Positions 17,869 through 26,481 of a DNA stretch of 64,000 bases are shown in pieces. This DNA is from Nostoc sp. JL33 (GTDB taxonomy: Bacteria > Cyanobacteriota > Cyanobacteriia > Cyanobacteriales > Nostocaceae), in assembly GCF_017114985.1 (NCBI RefSeq), contig NZ_JABXKP010000052.1, positions 1 to 64,000 on the forward strand, written 5' to 3'. The notes beneath the pieces were generated by a model that was not told the DNA's origin, searched no databases, and saw only the letters and a program-made list of their open reading frames with translations. Every line of letters begins with the position of its first letter. Position 1 is the first letter of the stretch. The translations under genes and the position numbers were made by a program.

Positions 17869-18912
17869 ATGCCTAATCTTCGGAAATTTTACTTGCGATG
17901 CGTGCGGGGGGCTGCGCCTACGCACTTTCTACTCTTAGGCATAGTTTTAGCGATTGCGCTCTTCATCTACGCACCACAACCGCCTAACGCAAAAAGTACA
18001 GTATCAGCACTAGAAACATCACAGGAGATAGAACTAGCGAAAAAAGTAGGCAAAGAAATTATTGCTGCTTGTCCCATTGTCACAGATGTTAAAAATTTAG
18101 CTGCCTACGACTCATGCGCCCAAAAACTCTTTAAGCTAAAAACCCTCCGCGACACTATGAACGCACCATTTTTATGGGGCGCTCAAAGTAAAGTTGGCAA
18201 CTATAATATCAAAGATAGTCAAACAACTGAATTTGACCCATTTGTTTGGCGTCGCATTTACCTGGCTACCTTTATGTTCAAAGGTGAACCCCAGATTGAA
18301 CAGGTAAACAACTTAATTGTCATCCACCTTCCTATTCAGTTCCGCAACCAGTTTGATATTGGTGCTTATCCTTATCCGTTCTGGCACTCATCGAAAAAGT
18401 GGGATTCCTACCAGCAAAGTACTGAATTACTTGTGTTTCTGGAGCAAGGAAAGCTTAAAGGAGCGCTGCGTTCAGCTGTGGTTGATCGACAACGCCCGAA
18501 GGTAAACCATGCATGGGACGGTAAGTGGATTTGGACTGATGCTCATGGCAAGCAGCCCTATGTGACACTCTATACCCGTTTATTTTCTCCATCGAACCCA
18601 CACGTCGCCAAAGTTGATGCTGCTTATCGTGCATTTGAGGCCAAGCTGCGGCAGAATGCTTGTGTTGTCTGCCACAGTCCTGACAACGCCAGCAAGCAGA
18701 ATCCCCTATTAATCCTGAGTTATCCCAATCAGGCACTCTCTTTACGGCATGAAACTGTGCGCCAAATCAAAGAGAAACGGATGCCTCCTCCGGCTGGTAT
18801 TGTTGATGATCAAGAGCGACAACAGCTGATTCAACTCGCCCAGGCTTTTGCCCAAGCAGGTGACAAGGCTCTGGCTTACGAAGGTGAAAAAATAACTTCT
18901 GGAAAAAACTAA
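17869..18912 (+). CDS. membrane-anchored mono-haem cytochrome c-like protein
   Basis: A 347-residue protein with one N-terminal membrane segment (about residues 19-34, FLLLGIVLAIALFIYA), then a long periplasmic part of unknown fold and a C-terminal haem site, NACVVCHSPDN. EKRMPPPAG about 40 residues later supplies a plausible axial methionine. It lies 12 bases after the haloperoxidase-like gene, so the two are almost surely co-transcribed and may exchange electrons outside the membrane; that link is inference. Residues 9-18 (RCVRGAAPTH) are encoded by a GC-rich sequence resembling the dispersed 29-base repeat, apparently inserted in frame. Confidence 0.75.
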   Translation: MPNLRKFYLRCVRGAAPTHFLLLGIVLAIALFIYAPQPPNAKSTVSALETSQEIELAKKVGKEIIAACPIVTDVKNLAAYDSCAQKLFKLKTLRDTMNAPFLWGAQSKVGNYNIKDSQTTEFDPFVWRRIYLATFMFKGEPQIEQVNNLIVIHLPIQFRNQFDIGAYPYPFWHSSKKWDSYQQSTELLVFLEQGKLKGALRSAVVDRQRPKVNHAWDGKWIWTDAHGKQPYVTLYTRLFSPSNPHVAKVDAAYRAFEAKLRQNACVVCHSPDNASKQNPLLILSYPNQALSLRHETVRQIKEKRMPPPAGIVDDQERQQLIQLAQAFAQAGDKALAYEGEKITSGKN

Positions 18913-19130
18913 TACCAACAAAAGTAGTTGTGTCTCTTGGCGTTTTCAGAGGCGATCGCAGCTTTTAAACTGCTTAATTTTGAGAAAAGCGATCGCCATC
19001 ACAGCATTCTTTATCCGACAGGACTTAATCTAATAATTATTATCTCCGGTTACACGATTAAGATACAGTAGTTTATAACTTAGCTTTTGCAAAGTAATCC
19101 TTGTAGCTGTGCAATGCTCTGGGAAAATCA
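18913..19130. other. intergenic
   Basis: A 218-base gap with two HIP1-containing stretches (GGCGATCGCAG, AGCGATCGCCA) in rough inverted order at 18951-18999. No gene. Confidence 0.35.
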
Positions 19131-20525
19131 ATGGTAAAAGATTTATCTGGACTCGAAATTACTACCGATTCATCAGCAGTCGTAGATGCGATCAATAGCT
19201 TTGTCGATCAATTACTGTGCGTTGGTAACAATGCCCAAGTCATTCTCAAAGCAGTTGAAGCTGATCCGACTTGTGCGATCGCTAATGCTCAAGTTGCCGC
19301 CTTTTATTTGTTTGCTGGTGGTGTTGCCTTAACCCAGGCGACATCTTATCTGAATGCGGCGAAATCTTACCTGAAAAGAGCCAACGATCGCGAAAAACTT
19401 TATGTTGCCGCAATTGAAGCATGGGCAAACCGAGATATTGCTCAAGCGATCGCTCATCATGAAGCAATCGCCATTGCCTTTCCCCGCGATTTAGCCTCAG
19501 TGCATCTGGCCCAATACCACTATAGAAATTCCGGTAACAGTCAGGGAATGCTGCGGATTGCCGAAAAAGTTTTCGCCGCCAATCGTGACAACCCGTATAT
19601 GTACGGGATGCTGGCCTTCGGGCTAGAAGAGTGTCATCGTTTAAAAGAAGCAGAAGACTATGGCCGAATTGCGATCGCCCTGAAACGAGATAACCGTTGG
19701 GCACACCACGCCGTTGCTCATGTATTAGAAACTCAAGGACGCTTAGAAGAGGGAATTACCTTAATGGAGAGCCTTAGCGATACTTGGGAATATGGTAGCT
19801 CGGTTTTTTATGGACACCTTTGGTGGCATACATCCCTTTACTACCTGGATATTGAAAATTTTGCCAAAGTACTAGAAATATATGACACCCGCATTTGGGG
19901 ACGTGCCAAAAAAGACAATGGACGTGAGCAGATTAACGCGATCGCATTATTGCTACGACTGGAGTTACGCGGTGTAGATGTCGGTTCGCGCTGGCAGGAA
20001 CTTGCTGCTTACCTGCAACCACGGCTACACGAACACGTCCTCGCCTTCCTGGATTTGCAATATATCTATGCACTCGCGCGGGGCGGTAAAGATGACTGGG
20101 CGGCACAGATGTTAGAGAGTATGCAAACTCATGCAGAGAAAGTTTTACCCTATGCGCGGCGTACTTGGGTAGAGGTAGGAGTACCAGCTGCTAGGGGGAT
20201 GATTGCTTATGCTCGTGGGGATTGGAAGAGTGCGATCGCTCAACTAGAGCCAGTGTTACCCGATTTGTACTCCACAGGTGGATCTCATGCTCAACGAGAT
20301 TTATTTGAGCAAATTTATCTTGATGCACTGATTCGCGATCGGCAGTATCACAAAGCCTTGAATGTCTTAGAAAAGCGCAATGCTGCCCGTGGCAATATTC
20401 CAGCGATACAAAGGGAATTAGCTAATACTTACAGCCAGCTAGGACACATCGATGAAGCACATCAAGCCTCTCAACTTGCTTTAGAACTTTCACAACGTTA
20501 TCAAAAAGTGGAGCAAACAGTATGA
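19131..20525 (+). CDS. TTC38-like tetratricopeptide repeat protein
   Basis: A 464-residue soluble helical-repeat protein. The motif RWAHHAVAHVLETQGRLEEG near residue 190, the tryptophan-rich GHLWWHTSLYYLD near residue 225, and the closing TPR pairs (KALNVLEKRNAARG, ELANTYSQLGHIDEA) match the TTC38 family, which occurs from bacteria to mammals without a firm biochemical role. The N-terminal part (residues 10-110) also reads as TPR-like helices. The stop overlaps the next start by four bases (ATGA), so the aldo/keto reductase is translationally coupled. That suggests a shared metabolic role, which is an inference. Confidence 0.8.
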   Translation: MVKDLSGLEITTDSSAVVDAINSFVDQLLCVGNNAQVILKAVEADPTCAIANAQVAAFYLFAGGVALTQATSYLNAAKSYLKRANDREKLYVAAIEAWANRDIAQAIAHHEAIAIAFPRDLASVHLAQYHYRNSGNSQGMLRIAEKVFAANRDNPYMYGMLAFGLEECHRLKEAEDYGRIAIALKRDNRWAHHAVAHVLETQGRLEEGITLMESLSDTWEYGSSVFYGHLWWHTSLYYLDIENFAKVLEIYDTRIWGRAKKDNGREQINAIALLLRLELRGVDVGSRWQELAAYLQPRLHEHVLAFLDLQYIYALARGGKDDWAAQMLESMQTHAEKVLPYARRTWVEVGVPAARGMIAYARGDWKSAIAQLEPVLPDLYSTGGSHAQRDLFEQIYLDALIRDRQYHKALNVLEKRNAARGNIPAIQRELANTYSQLGHIDEAHQASQLALELSQRYQKVEQTV

Positions 20526-21532
20526 CGACATACGTAAATCTCGGAAAAAGTGGACTGAAAGTATCACGCCTAGCTCTGGGTACTATGACTTATGGTTCTC
20601 GTAAATTGCGAGAATGGGTGCTGGAAGAAGAAGAGAGTCGCCCGTTTATTAAACTAGCTTTGGAATTGGGGATAAACTTCTTTGACACCGCCGATGTTTA
20701 CTCTTTAGGTGCCAGCGAAGAAATCCTGGGACGGGCACTGAAGGATTTTGCAAAAAGAGATCAAGTCGTCATTGCTACCAAAGTCTTTAGTAAAATCGGT
20801 GATGGCCCCAACGATCGCGGACTGTCTCGCAAACATATTTTTGACAGCATTGATGCCTCATTACGAAGGCTACAAACTGATTACGTCGATTTGTACCAAA
20901 TTCACCGTTGGGACTACGAAACACCAATTGAGGAAACTCTAGAGGCGCTGCATGATGTAGTGAAATCAGGTAAAGTTCGTTACTTAGGAATCTCAAGTGT
21001 TTACGCATGGCAGTTCGCCAAAGCTCTTTACACGGCTGACAAACACGGCTGGACTCGCTTTATATCTATTCAAAACCATTACAACTTGGTTTATCGAGAA
21101 GAAGAGAGAGAGGTGATACCCTTATCTCTAGATCAAGGAATTGGGATTATTCCTTGGAGTCCTCTGGCGCGGGGTTTTCTGGCGGGGAATCGCAGCAAGG
21201 AAAGCTATGGCGAGACACTACGCGCTAAAACCGATGAATTTGCCCACAATCTCTACTATCAAGATTCGGATTTCCAAATAGTTGATCGCGTCGTAGAATT
21301 AGCCCAAAAACGCGGTGTTAAACCAACACAAATCGCCCTAGCTTGGTTGTTGCATCAACCGGGTGTGACGGCTCCAATTGTTGGTGCTAGTAAGATAGAG
21401 CATCTCAAAGAAGCAGTGGAAGCTGTGGATTTGCAGCTTTCCGATGAAGAACGCAAATTCCTTGAAGAACCTTACACACCTCATCCCATCTTAGGACATC
21501 AGTATCCAACCGCCTCCGCCAATCGTTCATAG
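20522..21532 (+). CDS. aldo/keto reductase, tandem copy 1
   Basis: A 336-residue (beta/alpha)8 oxidoreductase of the voltage-gated-potassium-channel-beta/YghZ-like group. The catalytic tetrad is present: Asp55 and Tyr60 in FFDTADVYSLG, Lys87 in IATKVF and His128 in LYQIHRWD. GVTAPIVGASKIEHLKEA near the C-terminus is the NADP-binding loop. It reduces aldehydes or ketones with NADPH; the substrate is unknown. Its ATG overlaps the TPR gene stop (ATGA). A near-identical copy follows 100 bases downstream, separated by a GGGGACTGGGG...CCCCAATC repeat. Confidence 0.92.
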   Translation: MTTYVNLGKSGLKVSRLALGTMTYGSRKLREWVLEEEESRPFIKLALELGINFFDTADVYSLGASEEILGRALKDFAKRDQVVIATKVFSKIGDGPNDRGLSRKHIFDSIDASLRRLQTDYVDLYQIHRWDYETPIEETLEALHDVVKSGKVRYLGISSVYAWQFAKALYTADKHGWTRFISIQNHYNLVYREEEREVIPLSLDQGIGIIPWSPLARGFLAGNRSKESYGETLRAKTDEFAHNLYYQDSDFQIVDRVVELAQKRGVKPTQIALAWLLHQPGVTAPIVGASKIEHLKEAVEAVDLQLSDEERKFLEEPYTPHPILGHQYPTASANRS

Positions 21533-21632
21533 CAATATCTCGTACTGGGGACTGGGGAAGAGGCAAGAGTTTTCCCCCTGCCTGTTTCCAATCCCTAATC
21601 CCCAATCACTAATTCCCAATTCCTAAAAACTT

Positions 21633-22613
21633 ATGACATATGTAAATCTTGGTAAAAGTGGACTAAAAGTATCGCGCCTCGCTTTAGGCGCTATGACGTA
21701 TGGCTCTCGCAAATGGCATGAATGGGTATTAGAAGAAGAAGAAAGTCGTCCATTCATTAAACTGGCTTTGGAGTTGGGAATTAATTTTTTTGACACAGCC
21801 GATGTATATTCTTTGGGTGTCAGTGAAGAAATCCTGGGACGGGCGCTTAAAGACTTTGCCAAAAGAGATCAAGTTGTCATTGCTACCAAAGTCTTCAATA
21901 AAGTCGGTGATGGGCCCAACGATCGCGGACTATCTCGCAAGCACATTTTTGATAGCATAGATGCTTCATTACGGCGGCTACAAACAGATTACGTCGATTT
22001 GTACCAAATTCATCGTTGGGACTACGAGACACCAATTGAGGAAACCCTAGAGGCACTGCATGATCTAGTGAAATCAGGTAAAGTTCGTTACCTGGGAATC
22101 TCAAGTGTTTACGCATGGCAGTTTGCTAAAGCCCTTTATCTAGCTGACAAACACGGTTGGACTCGCTTTGTATCTATCCAAAACCACTACAACTTGGTTT
22201 ATCGGGAAGAAGAGCGAGAGATAATACCCCTATCTCTAGATCAAGGGATTGGGATTATTCCCTGGAGTCCTTTAGCACGAGGTTTTCTAGCGGGGAATCG
22301 TAAAAAAGAAGGCTTTGGGGAAACTGTACGGGCAAAAACTGACGAATTGGGTCATAGTCGCTACTATCAAGATTCGGATTTTCAAGTAGTCGATCGCGTC
22401 GTAGAATTAGCCCAAAAACGCGGTGTTAAACCAACGCAAATCGCCCTAGCTTGGCTATTGCATCAACCGGGTGTGACGGCTCCGATTGTTGGTGCTAGTA
22501 AAATAGAGCATCTCAAAGAAGCCGTGGAAGCTGTGGATTTGCAGCTTTCCGATGAAGAGCGCAAATTCTTAGAGGAACCCTACAAACCTCATTTCATCAT
22601 AGGGCATCGCTAG
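21633..22613 (+). CDS. aldo/keto reductase, tandem copy 2
   Basis: A 326-residue close paralogue of the preceding reductase, differing at scattered positions (TYGSRKWHEW for TYGSRKLREW, NRKKEGFGE for NRSKESYGE) and with a shorter C-terminus ending PHFIIGHR. The tetrad residues are all kept, so both copies should be active. The DNA is also very similar, pointing to a fairly recent tandem duplication. ATG 21633 has no clear ribosome binding site, so its expression may depend on upstream transcription. A terminator-like hairpin follows. Confidence 0.92.
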   Translation: MTYVNLGKSGLKVSRLALGAMTYGSRKWHEWVLEEEESRPFIKLALELGINFFDTADVYSLGVSEEILGRALKDFAKRDQVVIATKVFNKVGDGPNDRGLSRKHIFDSIDASLRRLQTDYVDLYQIHRWDYETPIEETLEALHDLVKSGKVRYLGISSVYAWQFAKALYLADKHGWTRFVSIQNHYNLVYREEEREIIPLSLDQGIGIIPWSPLARGFLAGNRKKEGFGETVRAKTDELGHSRYYQDSDFQVVDRVVELAQKRGVKPTQIALAWLLHQPGVTAPIVGASKIEHLKEAVEAVDLQLSDEERKFLEEPYKPHFIIGHR

Positions 22614-22621
22614 CTTGAGAT

Positions 22622-22684
22622 TTTAAACTGCCGATGTCCGCAGATAATTATCTAAAATCATCTGAGTTTATCGGCGGTTTAAAT
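22622..22684 (+). terminator. large hairpin after the reductase pair
   Basis: TTTAAACTGCCGAT is inverted as ATCGGCGGTTTAAA with one G-T pair, starting 8 bases after the stop of copy 2. An inner AGATAATTATCT palindrome sits in the loop. Probably a terminator, though without a long T-tract. Confidence 0.5.
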
Positions 22685-22748
22685 TTGGAATGGTATTAGT
22701 GGCAATGTTTGTGATAAATCCGTAGTTGACCAAGAATCAATAATACGA

Positions 22749-23390
22749 GTGCGAACAGAACTGGTTATTTTTGACTGTGACGGAGTGTTAGTAGACAGCG
22801 AGACATTAGGCAATCGCGTTCTTGTCCAATTTGTCGCAGAATTCGGACTCGCGTTGGAGCTTGAAGAAGCCATTTTATTATTCAAGGGTTGCAAAATGGC
22901 TGATTGTGTTGCTGTCATTGAGCAAAGGCTTGAGCAGAAATTGCCGCCAGATTTTGTGACTCAGCTTCGTGCCCGCACTGCCGAAGTATTTGAGCATGAA
23001 CTGCTTCCTGTGGAAGGAATAGAGGCAGCTTTAGACAAAATTAATCTACCTATCTGCGTTGCTTCTAGTGGGCCACTGGAAAAAATTAAGTTAGCTCTAC
23101 GTGTCACTAACTTACTACCTCGATTTGAAGGACGTATCTTTAGCTCCTATGAAATTGGAAGCTGGAAGCCAGCACCTGACTTATTCTTATATGCAGCTAA
23201 AAATATCGGAGTTCAACCTTCGTTTTGCACTGTTGTAGAAGATAGTGTTTTGGGAGTGCGTGCAGGTGTTGCCGCTAGTATGAGAGTTTTAGGGTACACC
23301 AATCAGAGTGAGGCTACTTTACTAGAGTCATTTGGAGTAACTGTCTTTGACTCTATGTGCCAACTGCCTTGTTTACTGTCATACCATTAG
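22749..23390 (+). CDS. HAD-superfamily phosphatase, YieH/beta-phosphoglucomutase-like
   Basis: A 213-residue protein with all HAD motifs: motif I FDCDGVLVDS (nucleophile Asp9, acid Asp11), motif II CVASSGP, motif III lysine in GSWKPAPD and motif IV VVEDSVLGVRAG. A helical cap (residues 18-85) marks subfamily I. It hydrolyses a small phosphorylated metabolite, perhaps a sugar phosphate as in E. coli YieH; the exact substrate is not predictable. The start is GTG at 22749. It lies 135 bases after the reductases and may belong to the same carbohydrate-related cluster. Confidence 0.88.
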   Translation: MRTELVIFDCDGVLVDSETLGNRVLVQFVAEFGLALELEEAILLFKGCKMADCVAVIEQRLEQKLPPDFVTQLRARTAEVFEHELLPVEGIEAALDKINLPICVASSGPLEKIKLALRVTNLLPRFEGRIFSSYEIGSWKPAPDLFLYAAKNIGVQPSFCTVVEDSVLGVRAGVAASMRVLGYTNQSEATLLESFGVTVFDSMCQLPCLLSYH

Positions 23391-23498
23391 TTTATAGGTT
23401 GGGTAACGATCGCAAAATCTAACCCAGATAACTTAACTGAGTTGGAAAAAATAACTCACATTGAATAAACAGAGAATTTTGAGATCGGGAGTAATGTA

Positions 23499-24089
23499 AT
23501 GTCATCATCTACAAAAAGGCATATTGCCACCTATACACGAATGGCAGATGGAACAAAAGAGGATTATCTGCTGTTAGAGGAACACTCTAAGCCTCGGTTG
23601 AATCAGGTTGCCGATCGCGCACTGACACTTTTAGTTGGCTTACAAGAGAATTATCCAGGAAATCTGATCGATCGCTATCAGCATTCGCTACAAACGGCAA
23701 CACGGGCTTTTCGGGATGAGGCACAAGAAGATGTCGTGGTGGCTGCATTACTGCACGATATTGGAGATTTACTAGCACCCGTAAATCACGCAGAGCTAGC
23801 AGCAGCCATCCTCAAACCTTATGTGAGTCCAGCTACCCATTGGATAATTGAACATCATGGGATTTTTCAAGGCTATTATTTCTGGCATCATACAGGAGGC
23901 GATCGCCATGCTAGAGAAAAGTTTCGAGGTCATCCTTACTTTGAGCGCACTGCTGAGTTCTGCCATAAGTGGGATCAAGAATCATTTGATCCAAACTATG
24001 ATACTTTGCCTCTGACTTTCTTTGAGCCAATGGTACGTCGAATCTTCGCTCGTGAACCTTGGGGCCAGCATACAAAACAGGAATCTTAA
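23499..24089 (+). CDS. HD-domain protein, possibly PhnZ-like
   Basis: A 196-residue metal-binding helical protein. His62 in RYQHSLQTATRA, His86-Asp87 in LLHDIGD, His97 in VNHAEL and the pair in IIEHHGIF form an HD-type metal site. The second-shell pattern and the aromatic FQGYYFWHH are closer to the mixed-valent di-iron oxygenase branch (PhnZ/TmpB-like) than to nucleotide phosphohydrolases, but this is an impression. No phosphonate genes adjoin it, although a dead phnC lies 14 kb upstream. ATG 23499 follows GATCGGGAGTAATGTA. Confidence 0.75.
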   Translation: MSSSTKRHIATYTRMADGTKEDYLLLEEHSKPRLNQVADRALTLLVGLQENYPGNLIDRYQHSLQTATRAFRDEAQEDVVVAALLHDIGDLLAPVNHAELAAAILKPYVSPATHWIIEHHGIFQGYYFWHHTGGDRHAREKFRGHPYFERTAEFCHKWDQESFDPNYDTLPLTFFEPMVRRIFAREPWGQHTKQES

Positions 24090-24189
24090 TCAGGCAGGAG
24101 GGAAGAGGGTTTTAGCATCGTTCTTCTTTTCTTATATAGTTATGTCTATTTGTGCCTTTCTACTTATCTGGATGAAATGACACATTTAC

Positions 24190-24304
24190 AGGACTTACGC
24201 AATCAAAACTTGAAACCTCGATCCCCCCTAACCCCCCTTAAAAAGGGGGGAACTTGAAAGCCCCCTTTTTAAGGGGGTTGGGGGATCTCTTCTGCGTAAG
24301 TCCT
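24190..24304. mobile_element. short MITE, modular family, copy D
   Basis: AGGACTTACGCA (24190-24201) and TGCGTAAGTCCT (24293-24304) bound a 115-bp element whose interior is a long G/C-run palindrome (CCCCCCTTAAAAAGGGGGG then CCCCCTTTTTAAGGGGG). The ends match copies A and C, but the inside is unrelated. It sits 4 bases from the stop of the acetyltransferase gene and may serve as its terminator. Confidence 0.75.
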
Positions 24305-24307
24305 GAT

Positions 24308-24769
24308 TTAGTCAAAGCGATCGCACTCAGGTATCCAGTAATATTCCACATTCGGTTGACCGTTGATTTTGTTTATTGACAGTTTGCCCACTTTGAAACC
24401 ATGTCGTTCGTAAAAAGCACAGGCTCGGATATTCGCTTGTAATGTGTGAAGCTCTAAAGCTTGGGGACAAATTGCTTTAGCTTTATCAAGTAATGCTGAA
24501 CCAATACCCTGATTTTGGTAAGTCGCATCTACAAACAGCTGGCTTAACCATTGTTCCTGTTTGATGACTACAACAAAACCGACAATCTGATTTTCAACTT
24601 CAGCCAGCCAAACATCCCCGCGTGCAGCGAGATCATCACGAAATCGAGCTTTCCATAAGGAATATGGCTGTGGATGTTTAATATGAGAAAATGTTTCATG
24701 CCAAGTTCGATACCACAGCTGAACGGTATCTTCTAAATCATCTAATTGATAGAGACGAATCGTCACCAC
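24308..24769 (-). CDS. GNAT family N-acetyltransferase
   Basis: A 153-residue acetyltransferase. Strands and helices follow the GNAT order. LSQLFVDATYQNQGIGSALLD near residue 85 contains the acetyl-CoA-binding Q-x-x-G-x-G/A motif, and ACAFYERHGFKVG near residue 120 is the usual C-terminal segment. It transfers acetyl from acetyl-CoA to an amine; the acceptor is unknown. Single gene, convergent with the HD gene across MITE copy D. Confidence 0.88.
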   Translation of the reverse strand: MVTIRLYQLDDLEDTVQLWYRTWHETFSHIKHPQPYSLWKARFRDDLAARGDVWLAEVENQIVGFVVVIKQEQWLSQLFVDATYQNQGIGSALLDKAKAICPQALELHTLQANIRACAFYERHGFKVGKLSINKINGQPNVEYYWIPECDRFD

Positions 24770-24817
24770 GATATGGCAAGTTAGTTTTAAAGTACTAATT
24801 TCAAGTTTGTAGATCGT

Positions 24818-26263
24818 TTACTTAGTGGGCATAGAGATTTCCCAAATTCCTTGATTTCCACCATATTCCAAAACATAAATCTTATTGCCGATAATCTCAT
24901 CATCAATGGGATTACTAAAACCTTGGACAATGCGCGTGGCGTTAAGTTTATAGTTGGTAGTTCCTACTTTAGTTAACTTTAAATGCAGTAAGTCTTGACC
25001 GGCATCTTTAAAAGGGCCTGGTATTTTATCGCCAGTAGGGTCGCCTATCGTCCAACTCAACATGAATCCATCTCTCTTGAATTCTGGACTCATTACTCCT
25101 TGTGTATCAAAAACTAAGCCCAAAGGAGAACGGTGTGATGTAAAACTGCTCACACTTTGCCCAAGAACACTGGCGTCTTTGATTTTGCCATCTAGAGGAT
25201 CGCGGTAATTGTCTGCATCCGGCCCAAAATTAGGAATTGGTTCAATTAAGTTAGTAGGCCGAATCGGAAAGGTTGGATCGTTACGAAAGTAGCCTTTTGT
25301 GACTGCGCCAAATAAGGGGTTTAATAAACGGTCATTTGCAGGATTATAATTGGGGAATTGTTGGGGATTGTCTGTCCCACCAATACGCCAGGGAAAGCCG
25401 TAATTACCACCTAGACGTAGCCAATTTAATTCTTCTGACATGTCGCGATCGGGGCCATTTTCTGTACCAAATAAATCCCCATTGGGTGCAAAAGCCATAT
25501 CGAAAGTATTACGTGTTCCTTCTGCAAAAATATAGCCAGCTGTCTTTAAGGTGGCTCGATTGTTTGCCAGAAAGAGATTTTTGCCATTAGTAGGAAGGCG
25601 GATTATACAGGCGGTTAATCCTACTTCGCGAGTATTGGGATATAGACCATTAGCAGACTGAACCTCACCATGATCAGTACGAGAACCGCTATTCACATAA
25701 ATAAAGTTACCATCCGGGCTAACAACCACGCCGTTGAAGCGATGGTCATAGGCTGTTTTGCTTTTGGGATAGGCTGCGCTCTTAGCTAAGATAGACCAGA
25801 TACGTTGTCCTGTACTCGAATTAATTACGCCTTTAACAATAATAGCTTTCGTCTGGCTATTCCCAACGTCTGCATTGCCAACCAAATAAATTGTACCGTT
25901 AGGACCAATGGCCATACCTTCAGTCTCAGCTAGACTATGATTACTAGAGTTGTAGACACGCGTACTAGTAGAAGCGGCTAAATTGACTTGATAAATCTCA
26001 CCATTTTGTTTGAGGTAATAGAGGGTATTGTTTCGTGGATCTTTTGCAATCCGAACAGAAGGAGAAACCGATAACGTATTGATAATGTTGCGAATCTTAA
26101 TATCAGGACGCAGGGCTTGAGGTGCAGCATTTACTTCAGTAATGCCATGATTTAATATAACTATTGCAAATAGCAGCGTTTTGGCAGCTAAAAAGCACCT
26201 TTTAAGAGCTAATTTCGCGATAAATCTGCGTTGAACTTGGTTGGATGATTTAGTGTTCTTCAT
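24818..26263 (-). CDS. PQQ-type glucose/sorbosone dehydrogenase family protein
   Basis: A 481-residue exported beta-propeller protein. The first 47 residues form a basic then hydrophobic signal peptide (CFLAAKTLLFAIVILNHG). FGTENGPDRDMSEELNWL and GGNYGFPWRIGG are hallmark motifs of the soluble glucose dehydrogenase/sorbosone dehydrogenase fold. A PQQ cofactor and calcium are expected from the family, but the sequence alone cannot show that this protein binds them. ATG is preceded by AAGGAAATA, a good ribosome binding site. The RTX-type gene upstream on the same strand is 218 bases away. Confidence 0.85.
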   Translation of the reverse strand: MKNTKSSNQVQRRFIAKLALKRCFLAAKTLLFAIVILNHGITEVNAAPQALRPDIKIRNIINTLSVSPSVRIAKDPRNNTLYYLKQNGEIYQVNLAASTSTRVYNSSNHSLAETEGMAIGPNGTIYLVGNADVGNSQTKAIIVKGVINSSTGQRIWSILAKSAAYPKSKTAYDHRFNGVVVSPDGNFIYVNSGSRTDHGEVQSANGLYPNTREVGLTACIIRLPTNGKNLFLANNRATLKTAGYIFAEGTRNTFDMAFAPNGDLFGTENGPDRDMSEELNWLRLGGNYGFPWRIGGTDNPQQFPNYNPANDRLLNPLFGAVTKGYFRNDPTFPIRPTNLIEPIPNFGPDADNYRDPLDGKIKDASVLGQSVSSFTSHRSPLGLVFDTQGVMSPEFKRDGFMLSWTIGDPTGDKIPGPFKDAGQDLLHLKLTKVGTTNYKLNATRIVQGFSNPIDDEIIGNKIYVLEYGGNQGIWEISMPTK

Positions 26264-26481
26264 TATTTCCTTGATAAAATAGTCAGATGATTTTGTTGTT
26301 AAATCTTCTTGATTAGGGGAAAATTTTAGAGATTAGAAGGTGAAATGAGCAATCGATACTAGCTTATAAATAGTCTCTTGTTGGGTAAGGGGGAACACGT
26401 CGTTATCTCCCTTTAGCCAGCAGTAAAAGTATCCTTCAATCAGCCTTCTAATGTCACTACTCCCTAAAGTTGATAACGTTC

